26,198 nucleotides of DNA, from NCBI GenBank assembly GCA_018816485.1, contig JAHIVL010000030.1:1-26198 (forward strand), in the 5' to 3' direction. The DNA is from Patescibacteria group bacterium (GTDB lineage: Bacteria; Patescibacteriota; Microgenomatia; UBA1400; PJMF01). How positions within the stretch are numbered: position 1 is the first letter of the stretch; every line of letters begins with the position of its first letter. Below the pieces are notes generated by a model. It had not been told where the DNA came from, made no database searches, and was given only the letters and a program-made list of their open reading frames with translations. Positions 7,327 through 15,435 of the stretch are shown here, piece by piece. The position numbers and the translations under genes are program-made.

Positions 7327-8078
7327 AGCTAAAGGAATTGGTCTTACTATTATTGTTGATTTTATTGTTTTCACTTTTTGAATTTGTGGGGTGGTTTTCA
7401 AAAATAGAAACTTTGGCAAATAAATGGCTTACGCCAATTTATGGCATTCACATTTCATTGGTTCAAAAGATTAAAATTCCTTATGATTTTGTTGTTTTTT
7501 CTTTCCATAAGTTTAAATATATGAGTCAGTTAGAATCTAGATACGTCAAGTCATTGTCAGAGCTAAGTGAACTAGATAAACTGCGCGAAGAAAATATTGA
7601 ATTAAGGAAATTAATTGAAAATAGAGATTTAAAAATTCAAAAAACAATCGTTAGCGCTCCAATTATTTCATTAGCATACCCTGCAGTTGGAGTAGGAAGT
7701 AATGATGGTGTTGAAGTAAATGACATGGTTCTTTCAAATGGAATGTTGGTAGGAACTATTGATAAAGTTGAGAATTATCAATCAAAAGTATCATTACTTT
7801 CTAGGCACAGAAATAATAAAATATTGGCAAAAACAGAATCTGGTGTAGAAGGGGTTATTGATGGAGATGGGAAAAATGTTTTATTAACCCAAGTTCCTAG
7901 AAACATAAACTTAATAAATGGTGAAAGAGTTATAGCTGTAGGACAAGAAGGGATTGAAAGAAATATATTTATTGGTACATTAAGAATTGTTGATAATAAC
8001 CCGTCATCTCCAACTCAAACAGCAATTGTTATTCAAGAGATCACTTTTTATGATGCAATATTATTGGAGGTTAAGTAA
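7323..8078 (+). CDS. mreC: Rod shape-determining protein MreC
   Basis: A 251-residue protein with the MreC layout: one N-terminal membrane helix (about residues 5-25), a periplasm-facing coiled coil (about 68-103, including LDKLREENIELRKLIENRD), then a beta-rich domain starting at VSAPIISLAYPAVGVGSNDG, with the repeated glycine turns typical of MreC (VEVNDMVLSNGMLVGTI). MreC links the cytoplasmic MreB filament to the transpeptidase PBP2. The start overlaps the mreB stop (ATGA) and the stop overlaps the mreD start by 1 bp, so the three are translationally coupled. Confidence 0.9.
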   Translation: MKLKELVLLLLLILLFSLFEFVGWFSKIETLANKWLTPIYGIHISLVQKIKIPYDFVVFSFHKFKYMSQLESRYVKSLSELSELDKLREENIELRKLIENRDLKIQKTIVSAPIISLAYPAVGVGSNDGVEVNDMVLSNGMLVGTIDKVENYQSKVSLLSRHRNNKILAKTESGVEGVIDGDGKNVLLTQVPRNINLINGERVIAVGQEGIERNIFIGTLRIVDNNPSSPTQTAIVIQEITFYDAILLEVK

Positions 8079-8551
8079 TGTTATTAATTAGAAATTTATT
8101 AGTGACAATAATCAAACTATTTTTATTATTAATGGTTATTTCTTTTGAAAAAGTTGTTGGTTTACCAATGATTTTTGTTACTTTGGTGCTAATATTTTTT
8201 GTAAATGATAGAAATTTTTACAAATATATTTACCTTGTTTTTGGTGCTGCATTTTTAGCAATAGCATACGGTCTTTCGATGTCATTTTCATTAATTTTGT
8301 TAGTGTTTTTGGTTTTAGCGGTGAGTTATGGAGGAAACATTATTGCTAGCGATATTAATAGGGTTTTACTATTGATTTATAGTTTGATTATCTTAATCGC
8401 TATTGTTTCTCAAATCGTTTGGCAGACAAAAGTAGTTGGATATTTTATTATTAGTTCATTGGTAATGATAATTATTTTAATGAAAACTTTGTTTTTTAAA
8501 CATGGTTTAACTGGTAAAATTACAGGCAAGAAGAGTAATTTTTTCAGATAA
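8078..8551 (+). CDS. mreD: MreD-like membrane protein
   Basis: A 157-residue protein made almost entirely of hydrophobic helices (about five) with a short basic C-terminal tail. The sequence alone is not diagnostic, but the size, topology and position between mreC and a class B PBP match MreD of the elongasome. The start codon shares one base with the mreC stop codon (TAATG), implying translational coupling. Confidence 0.8.
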   Translation: MLLIRNLLVTIIKLFLLLMVISFEKVVGLPMIFVTLVLIFFVNDRNFYKYIYLVFGAAFLAIAYGLSMSFSLILLVFLVLAVSYGGNIIASDINRVLLLIYSLIILIAIVSQIVWQTKVVGYFIISSLVMIIILMKTLFFKHGLTGKITGKKSNFFR

Positions 8552-8587
8552 TAATTGTTGGGCAATTGTTGTAAGTAGTAGTAAACT

Positions 8588-10492
8588 ATGAAGATTAAAT
8601 TAATTTTTGGATTGATAGTGTTTGTATTCGCAACGCTTTTATTTAGGTTGATTGATATTCAACTTATAAATGGGAGTGTTTATGAAAAGTTAGCTAATAA
8701 CAACAAAACTTATCGAGTTATCTTTCCAGAAGAACGAGGAGTTTTCTTAGACAGATATAATCAGTCGATGGTTTATAACAAACCTGTTTATTACAAGCTT
8801 GATTCTAGTGAATCGCTATATAGTGATAGAACAAGAATTACTCATGACGAAGCACTTCAAGTAATGTCTCAAGATTCAGATTTGATTAGAATTGAGTTGG
8901 AAAGAATGTATCTTTATCCAAAATCTATGGCTCACGTTTTGGGTTACGTTGGTAGTGTAAGCTTAGAAGAGTTAGCAAGTGACTCTAGTTTATATATAAG
9001 TGATAGAGTTGGAAAATTTGGGTTGGAAAAAGAACTTCAGAGTTTTTTGAGAGGAAGTAAGAGTTCACAATTATTTGAAGTCAATGCTCTTGGAGAAAAA
9101 CAACGATTGATTTCTGAGGATGATGGTGTTCCTGGAAGAAATGTTCCCACTACTTTGGATCCATATTTATCTGAGGTTGCGTTGAGGGCTATGGGAGATA
9201 ATAAAGGTGCAGTAGTAATACTTGATTCTTCAAATTCTGAAGTGTTGAGTTTGGTAAGCACTCCTTCTTTTGATAGCTCGGTTCTAAGCGAGTCATTTGC
9301 TGATGAAGAGTCTGAGAGAATTCGTGTACGTACTATTCAGGATTTTCTTTCAAATCCTCAGAAACTTTTTTTTAATCGGGTAGTGAGTGGAGCATATCCA
9401 CCTGGATCAATTTTTAAAATTATAACTTCTCTTGCTGGTTTGGAGGGAAACAAAATAAACAAGGAAACCACTGTTATTGATGAGGGTACATTAAAAGTTG
9501 GTGAGTATTCTTATGCAAACTGGTATTTCACTCAATATGGGTTAAAAGAGGGTGAGATAAGCTTACTCAGAGCTATTACAAGAAGTAATGATATCTATTT
9601 TTATAAAGTTGCTGAGTGGGTAGGACCTGAGAAATTAAAAGAGATGGCTACTCTTTTTGCTCTGGGAGAAAAAAGTGGGATTCAACTTCAAGCTGAAATA
9701 GAAGGAGTTGTTCCTGACCCAGAATGGAAACAAAGAGTTATCGGTGAAAGATGGTTTTTAGGTAATACATATCATATGGGAATAGGTCAGGGAGACATCC
9801 TTGTTACTCCAATTCAAATAGCTCAACTGGTTCAGGCTGTAGCTAATAATGGCAATCTTTGCAAAGCAACGCTAATAAAAGACTCTTTTGACTTGGGAAA
9901 TGTTGGATTAAGTAGTGTTGGTGGTATTTTTGGCAAAAGTAGATGCAAAGAAGTTGGCGTACTCGAGGAAAATATTAATCTTGTTTTGGAGGGTATGCTC
10001 GGTGCTTGCAGTTCAGGTGGTACAGGTTTTTCTTTTTTTGAAAATAACACAGCAGTTTTTAAAAAGAGTCTGTCGGTTAAGGATCAGCTCGATAACGGTG
10101 CTGTTGCTTGTAAGACGGGTACTTCTGAGTTTGGGGGAGTTGATGACAGTGGTTACAGAAAAACTCATGGTTGGTTTGCTGCAGTAATGGGGACAAAAGC
10201 CTTAGTTAGCAATGCTCTTAAGGAAAGAAGAGAAGTTTGGCAAGAATTAGAAGAAGTGTTATCAGATACATCAACAAATAAATCTGAATCACTAATAGAC
10301 AGAGACCTTTGGCTAGATGGTGTGGAGAAATATGGTTTTCCAGATGAAATAGTAGTTATTGTATTAGTTGAAAGTGACGAACTGAGTCCTTATAAAGAAG
10401 GGTCTAGAGATGCGGGGCCAGTCGCAAAGGAAATTTTTGATTGGATTAAGGGTGAGGTCGACAAACCATTTAAGCATCTTACACCTAACTAA
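8588..10492 (+). CDS. mrdA: Penicillin-binding protein 2 (class B peptidoglycan transpeptidase)
   Basis: A 634-residue protein with one N-terminal membrane anchor (about residues 3-20), a dimerisation/pedestal region starting at ERGVFLDRYN (family RGxIxDRNG), and a C-terminal transpeptidase domain. The active-site triad is complete: PPGSIFK (nucleophile S274, K277), RSND (S333-N334) and CKTGTSE (K509-T510-G511). The enzyme cross-links peptidoglycan outside the cytoplasmic membrane, and beta-lactams acylate the same serine. It follows mreD by 36 bp. The partner glycosyltransferase RodA is not encoded in this window. No clear Shine-Dalgarno sequence precedes the ATG. Confidence 0.92.
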   Translation: MKIKLIFGLIVFVFATLLFRLIDIQLINGSVYEKLANNNKTYRVIFPEERGVFLDRYNQSMVYNKPVYYKLDSSESLYSDRTRITHDEALQVMSQDSDLIRIELERMYLYPKSMAHVLGYVGSVSLEELASDSSLYISDRVGKFGLEKELQSFLRGSKSSQLFEVNALGEKQRLISEDDGVPGRNVPTTLDPYLSEVALRAMGDNKGAVVILDSSNSEVLSLVSTPSFDSSVLSESFADEESERIRVRTIQDFLSNPQKLFFNRVVSGAYPPGSIFKIITSLAGLEGNKINKETTVIDEGTLKVGEYSYANWYFTQYGLKEGEISLLRAITRSNDIYFYKVAEWVGPEKLKEMATLFALGEKSGIQLQAEIEGVVPDPEWKQRVIGERWFLGNTYHMGIGQGDILVTPIQIAQLVQAVANNGNLCKATLIKDSFDLGNVGLSSVGGIFGKSRCKEVGVLEENINLVLEGMLGACSSGGTGFSFFENNTAVFKKSLSVKDQLDNGAVACKTGTSEFGGVDDSGYRKTHGWFAAVMGTKALVSNALKERREVWQELEEVLSDTSTNKSESLIDRDLWLDGVEKYGFPDEIVVIVLVESDELSPYKEGSRDAGPVAKEIFDWIKGEVDKPFKHLTPN

Positions 10493-10520
10493 AGAATAGC
10501 CTGTTAAGCTCTGTTTTACC

Positions 10521-11723
10521 ATGAACGTAGAACAAGAGATTTTAAAGTCCAAAAAACACTTCACTCTTAGAGATAAAAAGTTTATTTTATCATTGCTTTC
10601 TGTAGATGGAGTGGGTCGAAAAACTGCTAAAAAAATTATTTATTTACTAATAAAACACGAACTTGATTTTGAGCAGTTTTGGGTAAACAAATTTGATATT
10701 TGGCAAAAATGCCGTTTGTCACAAAAATCTATTATTAGTATTAAAAAGGTTAAAAACGAACATAATAATTACTCATTATATAATGAAATTATAAATAAAG
10801 GTATTCGGGTATTGGTGTTTTGGGAAAAAGAGTATCCATTACTATTAAAACAATGTGATGATTTTCCTGTAATTTTATTTGCAAAAGGAGATATTGATTG
10901 TCTGCAAAATGATGCAGTCGGGATTGTTGGCACCAGGCGTATTACCAACTATGGTAGGATGGCAACAAAAAAAATAGTCGAAAGCTTGGTGCTAGAGGGT
11001 TTTTCGATAGTTTCAGGATTTATGTATGGAGTGGATATTTGTGCACACCTTGAGACTATTGCTAATAGTGGAAATACAATTGCAGTTTTAGGATTTGGTT
11101 TTGACTATATGTATCCCAGAGGTCACGAGAAGTATTTTGACAAAATTATTGACAGTGGTGGCTGTTTTATCACAGAGTATTTGCCTGATGTATGCCCGGT
11201 GGCAGGCAATTTCCCTTCAAGAAATAGAATAGTTGCGGGGATGAGCAAGGGAGTTGTCGTGATCGAGGCAGCCAAGAAAAGTGGTAGTCACATCACTGCT
11301 GAGTGCGCAATTAATGAAGGGCGAGAAGTTTTCGCAGTTCCGGGGCCGATTAACAATCCATTTTCGGAAGGTACGAAGTGGCTTATTAATCAGGGAGCTA
11401 CAATGATAACTTCTGGTAATGACGTGATTGAGCAACTAAGAGGGAGTTACAAAATGTCAGGCACTGTTCGAGCTAGTGACTCATCAATTAGCTTATCAAG
11501 TAATTTATCGGTCACACAGTTAAATTTCCCAAAACTTCCAGATAATTTAGGGAAAATTCAAAAATTAATAATTAAAGAGTTGCGCGGTGGCTCTCAAACA
11601 ATAGATTTTTTGGTAGAGACAATAGAGGTAGAAGTGGCAGAAATCACAAAAGAAATTACTTTGCTAGAAATTAGTGATATTGTTAGCATGGAGGGAAATA
11701 AATTATGTCTAAAATATGTGTGA
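10521..11723 (+). CDS. dprA: DNA processing protein DprA (Smf)
   Basis: A 400-residue protein in three parts. The N-terminal ~65 residues contain a helix-hairpin-helix-like stretch (LLSVDGVGRKTAKKI). The central Rossmann-like DprA domain carries VGIVGTRRITNYG, SGFMYGVDICAH (family SGxAxGID), PRGH, FPSRNRIVAGMS and GSHITAECAINEGREVFAVP. The C-terminal ~60 residues look like the winged-helix domain. DprA loads RecA onto incoming single-stranded DNA during natural transformation. The start is 28 bp after the PBP2 stop, without an obvious ribosome-binding site. Together with recR later in the window it points to recombination of imported or damaged DNA. Confidence 0.93.
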   Translation: MNVEQEILKSKKHFTLRDKKFILSLLSVDGVGRKTAKKIIYLLIKHELDFEQFWVNKFDIWQKCRLSQKSIISIKKVKNEHNNYSLYNEIINKGIRVLVFWEKEYPLLLKQCDDFPVILFAKGDIDCLQNDAVGIVGTRRITNYGRMATKKIVESLVLEGFSIVSGFMYGVDICAHLETIANSGNTIAVLGFGFDYMYPRGHEKYFDKIIDSGGCFITEYLPDVCPVAGNFPSRNRIVAGMSKGVVVIEAAKKSGSHITAECAINEGREVFAVPGPINNPFSEGTKWLINQGATMITSGNDVIEQLRGSYKMSGTVRASDSSISLSSNLSVTQLNFPKLPDNLGKIQKLIIKELRGGSQTIDFLVETIEVEVAEITKEITLLEISDIVSMEGNKLCLKYV

Positions 11724-11760
11724 CTGAAATATAAAACTGTAAGTTTAGCGTAACTTGCTT

Positions 11761-11781
11761 TATAATAACCCGAATAACCCG
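11761..11781 (+). promoter_or_regulatory. -10 box of topA followed by a 9-bp tandem repeat
   Basis: A perfect TATAAT (11761-11766) lies in the dprA-topA gap. It runs into two back-to-back copies of AATAACCCG (11764-11772, 11773-11781). Predicted start is near 11773, giving about 36 nt before the ATG at 11810. No good -35 was found. Confidence 0.5.
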
Positions 11782-11809
11782 AGTGGAAATCGTGGATAGA
11801 AAGAAAAAT

Positions 11810-14080
11810 ATGAATTTAGTCATCGTCGAATCACCTACAAAAGCCAGAAAATTAACCAAATTTCTTGGTAAAGATTTTATAGTTGAGGCTTCTGTTGGTC
11901 ATATTCGAGACTTACCTAAATCGGAACTTGCGGTGGATACAGAAAACAATTTTGAGCCAACATATGCAATTTCAGAGGGTAAAAATAAAGTTGTCGCCAA
12001 ATTAAGAGCTGCAGCAATTAAAGCCGACAAAATTTATTTAGCAACTGACCCTGACCGTGAAGGAGAAGCAATTGCTTGGCATGTTAAATATGTGTTGGAG
12101 AATACCACGGGCAAGAACAAGACAAAAGCACAGTTTTTGCGCGCAACCTTTCATGAAATTACAAAAAGTGCAGTTTTAAAAGCAATCGAAAATCCAACTG
12201 AATTAAGTATGGATATGGTTGACGCACAACAAGCCCGCAGAGTTGTTGATCGTTTGGTAGGCTATAAATTATCACCAGTTTTATGGAAAAAAGTGAGAAG
12301 AGGACTTTCTGCTGGTAGAGTTCAGTCTGTTGCTTTGCGTTTGATTGTCGATAAAGAACGAGAAATTGAAGCATTTAATCCGGATGAGTATTGGGAGTTA
12401 GATGTAGCGCTAAGTGCAAAAGAAATTTCACAAGTTAAGGTCTTTGTTAAAGATGATTCAATACCGCCAAAAAATAAAGTAGCCGAAGACCTTGATGAAA
12501 ACATTTTTGTTTCGAGAGTCATTTCAGTCGAGGGCAAAAAATTTGAACCAAAAAAAGAGGGAGTTGTTGAGCCGGTTTTGGCTGTGCTTGATGACGCCGA
12601 ATATTCGGTTGAAGCAATTGAAAAGAAAGAGAGAAGTCGTGTTAGTTTGCCACCTTTCACAACTTCTACAATGCAACAAAAATCTTCTACAAGCTTTGGA
12701 TATAGTGGTAAACAGACTATGAGACTAGCTCAACAACTTTATGAAGAAGGTTTAATTACCTATCATCGTACTGATTCTGTAGTTTTATCTCAGACAGCAG
12801 TCAATATGGCTAGAGATTTTATTGCAAAAGAGTATGGTGATAAATATTTACCAAAGACTCAAAATATTTTTGCTAAAAAAAGTAAAAATGCTCAAGAAGC
12901 TCACGAAGCTATCCGTGTGACAGATATCACTATTCAAGGAAATGATATTTTGCAAAAAAGTGCAAGATTTACTCCTCAACATATTAAATTGTATGATCTT
13001 ATCTGGAGAAGGTTTGTCTCAAGTCAAATGGAAAAAGCAGCTTATAGTCAAACTTCCATTGTAATCGAGTTTAAAAATGAAAAGAGTAGCGGTCCAAAAT
13101 CAGGGATGCTTAGAACTTCGGGTTCTATCTTGAAGTTTGACGGTTGGATGAGGTTATTTCCAAATAGAGAGGATACTTTGTTGCCAGATCTTAATCAAGG
13201 TCAAAAACTTAATTTTGTTGACAAAACAGCTGCGCAAAAATTTACGCAACCACCTGCTAGATTTAACGACGCATCTTTAATTAAAGAGTTAGAGAGACGA
13301 GGTATTGGTAGACCAAGTACATACGCATCAATTATTTCAGTGATTATTGACCGTGGTTACATAGAACGTATGCAGAAGAAATTTTTTGCAAGTTCTGTTG
13401 GAATGACTGTCAGCGATTTTTTATTAAAACATTTTCCAATTGTTATGGATTACGATTTTACAGCAGAGATGGAAGAAAATTTAGACAGGATTTCGAGGGG
13501 TGAAAAAGAATGGCGAAAGACTGTTGCCGATTTCTATAATCCTTTAGAAAAGATAATTGAAACTGTAACAGAGAAAGCAGAGAGAACTCAAATCCCAGTA
13601 GAAAAAACTGGAGAGAAGTGTCCAGAATGCAATGCAGTCAATGGCGGGGAGATAGTTATTAGATCTGGTAGATTTGGAAAGTTCAAAAGTTGCAATCGTT
13701 TTCCGGAATGCAAATTTACTCAGAACATTGTTGAAGTTGTCGAAGAGGTTGTTTGTCCATTATGCCAAAAAGGAGAAGTCACTATCAAAAATACTAGATG
13801 GGGAAAACCATTTTTTGGTTGTGGCACCTATCCAAAATGCAACTGGGCATCTTGGAAGAAACCAGAAAAAGGTGAGATTATGACTAAGGAAGAATGGGTT
13901 GTTCTGCAAGTTGCAAGAGAAGAGCGTAAGCAAAAGTGGACTGAGAGAAACAAAAAAAGCTCTGATGCCGTGAACGCTAAAAAAGTTGGAGCCAAAACTG
14001 CTAAAGTGGCAAAAACTAAAAAGACTTCCAAAGCCGGTGACAAACCTAAGAAAACTAGCGCTAGAACTACTAAAATATGA
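11810..14080 (+). CDS. topA: DNA topoisomerase I (type IA)
   Basis: Numbered from the ATG at 11810, whose product begins MNLVIVESPTKARK, the normal TopA N terminus; a GTG 27 bp upstream would add nine residues and is less likely. The Toprim domain has DPDRE (80-84) for Mg2+ binding. The catalytic tyrosine is Y318 in ITYHRTDS. Two C4 zinc ribbons follow near the C terminus (CPEC...CNRFPEC and CPLC...CGTYPKC). The last ~45 residues are a Lys/Thr/Ala-rich tail likely to contact DNA. The enzyme relaxes negative supercoils by single-strand passage. The stop overlaps the next gene's start (ATGA). Confidence 0.95.
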   Translation: MNLVIVESPTKARKLTKFLGKDFIVEASVGHIRDLPKSELAVDTENNFEPTYAISEGKNKVVAKLRAAAIKADKIYLATDPDREGEAIAWHVKYVLENTTGKNKTKAQFLRATFHEITKSAVLKAIENPTELSMDMVDAQQARRVVDRLVGYKLSPVLWKKVRRGLSAGRVQSVALRLIVDKEREIEAFNPDEYWELDVALSAKEISQVKVFVKDDSIPPKNKVAEDLDENIFVSRVISVEGKKFEPKKEGVVEPVLAVLDDAEYSVEAIEKKERSRVSLPPFTTSTMQQKSSTSFGYSGKQTMRLAQQLYEEGLITYHRTDSVVLSQTAVNMARDFIAKEYGDKYLPKTQNIFAKKSKNAQEAHEAIRVTDITIQGNDILQKSARFTPQHIKLYDLIWRRFVSSQMEKAAYSQTSIVIEFKNEKSSGPKSGMLRTSGSILKFDGWMRLFPNREDTLLPDLNQGQKLNFVDKTAAQKFTQPPARFNDASLIKELERRGIGRPSTYASIISVIIDRGYIERMQKKFFASSVGMTVSDFLLKHFPIVMDYDFTAEMEENLDRISRGEKEWRKTVADFYNPLEKIIETVTEKAERTQIPVEKTGEKCPECNAVNGGEIVIRSGRFGKFKSCNRFPECKFTQNIVEVVEEVVCPLCQKGEVTIKNTRWGKPFFGCGTYPKCNWASWKKPEKGEIMTKEEWVVLQVAREERKQKWTERNKKSSDAVNAKKVGAKTAKVAKTKKTSKAGDKPKKTSARTTKI

Positions 14081-14964
14081 CAAAAACACCTGATTCTCAA
14101 TACAAAAGGCTACTCAGAGAAATTTTAGAAAACGGTACAATAACGGAGTCTCAACAAGGGGTTGATGCTCTTACATTAATGGCTCCTCAGTCACTTCGGT
14201 TTCGATTTTCAAATGGCTTCCCGATTATTACAGAAAGAAAAATTAGCAAAAAAATTTGGGGACAAGCAATCGGAGAAATTATTGGTTTTATAAATGGAGC
14301 CAGAACTCAGGAAGAGTTGTCTAGCTACGGTTGTCGTTGGTGGAAATATTGGGTAACTGAAGAAAAGTGTAAAAAACGTGGTTTAGAGCCTGGAGATATG
14401 GGTCTGGGAAGCTATGGGGTAGCTTTCCATGATTTTCCAACTTCAGAAGGTCCAGCCTACAATCAATTTAAAAATATTATTGAACAAATAATAGAACAAC
14501 CGTATTTGAGAACTCATTTTATAACTCCTTGGATTCCTCAATATACAATTAGAGGGAAGAGGAAACAACAAAAGGTTGTGGTTTGTCCATGTCATGGGTG
14601 GATTCATATCAGAATTATTGATAATAAGTTAACTCTTCACATGTTCCAAAGAAGTAGTGATACACCAATTGGTTTACCCGCAAATTTGGCTCAATACGCA
14701 GCTTTAACAATGATGATTGCTCATGTTACTGGCTATGAAGCATATGAATATATCCATAGTTTTTCTGACGCACATATGTTTGTTGATCAAATTGAACATG
14801 TCAAAACTATGCTTGAGCGTGAAGATAAAACTCTTCCAACAATGAAGCTTAATGTTGGAACTGGTAAAAAGAAAAAAAGCCTATTTGATTTTAGAGTTGA
14901 TGACTTCGAACTTCAAGATTATTATCCACATCCAGGAATATGGGATATTCCAGTAGCAATTTAG
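14077..14964 (+). CDS. thyA: Thymidylate synthase (ThyA family, divergent)
   Basis: A 295-residue protein, longer than the usual ~264. Core motifs: PCH with catalytic C172; QRSSDTPIGLPAN (191-203) holding the phosphate-binding Arg, the Asp, and N203, which in the family selects dUMP over dCMP; and HSFSDAH (227-233). The Asn argues against dCMP hydroxymethylase, which has Asp there. ThyA makes dTMP and dihydrofolate from dUMP and methylene-tetrahydrofolate. Departures from the family: the Tyr after the last motif (E. coli HLY) is Phe (HMF, F235), and the LGPxYGxQWR segment reads LGSYGVAFHDF (110-120). Its start overlaps the topA stop, and DHFR, dUTPase and tmk lie nearby. Confidence 0.87.
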   Translation: MTKTPDSQYKRLLREILENGTITESQQGVDALTLMAPQSLRFRFSNGFPIITERKISKKIWGQAIGEIIGFINGARTQEELSSYGCRWWKYWVTEEKCKKRGLEPGDMGLGSYGVAFHDFPTSEGPAYNQFKNIIEQIIEQPYLRTHFITPWIPQYTIRGKRKQQKVVVCPCHGWIHIRIIDNKLTLHMFQRSSDTPIGLPANLAQYAALTMMIAHVTGYEAYEYIHSFSDAHMFVDQIEHVKTMLEREDKTLPTMKLNVGTGKKKKSLFDFRVDDFELQDYYPHPGIWDIPVAI

Positions 14965-14974
14965 TTTCTTAAAA

Positions 14975-14980
14975 TATAAA
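14975..14980 (+). promoter_or_regulatory. -10-like box before the HIT-like gene
   Basis: TATAAA ends 8 nt before the ATG at 14989, matching the leaderless-type spacing seen elsewhere. There is no convincing -35 and no Shine-Dalgarno sequence. Confidence 0.4.
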
Positions 14981-14988
14981 AGATTATT

Positions 14989-15435
14989 ATGAAAAAGCAA
15001 TTTGTTGATTTAGATAACGCAAGGGAAGAAGATCAAAAAGAATTAATGCGTGAAATTGTCGAAGCGGGTCATTGTCCATTTTGTTTAGAAAATTTTAAGC
15101 TTTATAATAGCCAGCCAACTATTAAAGAAGGAAAATATTGGTTCTTAATAGAAAATAAATGGCCATATAAATATACAAAAATTCATTTGTTAGCAATTTA
15201 TAAACTACACGCAACTAATTTAGCTGAGCTTGATTCTGCGTCAGGAAAAGAACTTCTTGATCTTATGAAGTGGGCTGAGAAAGAATATAAGGTACTGGGT
15301 GGCGGTTGGGTAATGAGGTTTGGAGATACTAATTATTCTGCTGGAACTGTGAATCACATTCATGTCCAGTTTATTCAGCCAGACTTGGATTCTGCTGATT
15401 ACAAACCAGTAAGAATTAAGTTGGGTAAGGGTTAA
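14989..15435 (+). CDS. HIT/GalT-like nucleotide-binding protein
   Basis: A 148-residue protein. An N-terminal CPFC (near residue 30) resembles the zinc knuckle of GalT and Ap4A phosphorylase relatives. The C-terminal motif NHIHVQF gives HxHxQ, the form used by GalT and Ap4A phosphorylases, rather than the HxHxH of classic HIT hydrolases. The segment HLLAIYKLHATNLAEL matches the substrate-side beta strand and helix of the fold. Members act on nucleoside phosphates or dinucleotides through a nucleotidyl-histidine intermediate. The exact substrate is not visible. It sits in a nucleotide-metabolism block and converges with the deaminase-like gene, with a 4-bp overlap of the coding ends. Confidence 0.75.
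   Translation: MKKQFVDLDNAREEDQKELMREIVEAGHCPFCLENFKLYNSQPTIKEGKYWFLIENKWPYKYTKIHLLAIYKLHATNLAELDSASGKELLDLMKWAEKEYKVLGGGWVMRFGDTNYSAGTVNHIHVQFIQPDLDSADYKPVRIKLGKG

Noticed and set aside
11783..11809. GTG start of topA
   Set aside because: The ATG at 11810 gives the conserved MNLVIVESPTKA N terminus; the extra nine residues are not typical.
13760..14100. Overlapping minus-strand reading frames of about 100 codons
   Set aside because: They are antisense to the Lys/zinc-ribbon end of topA; their Phe/Ser/Leu-rich composition is the mirror of the lysine-rich codons.
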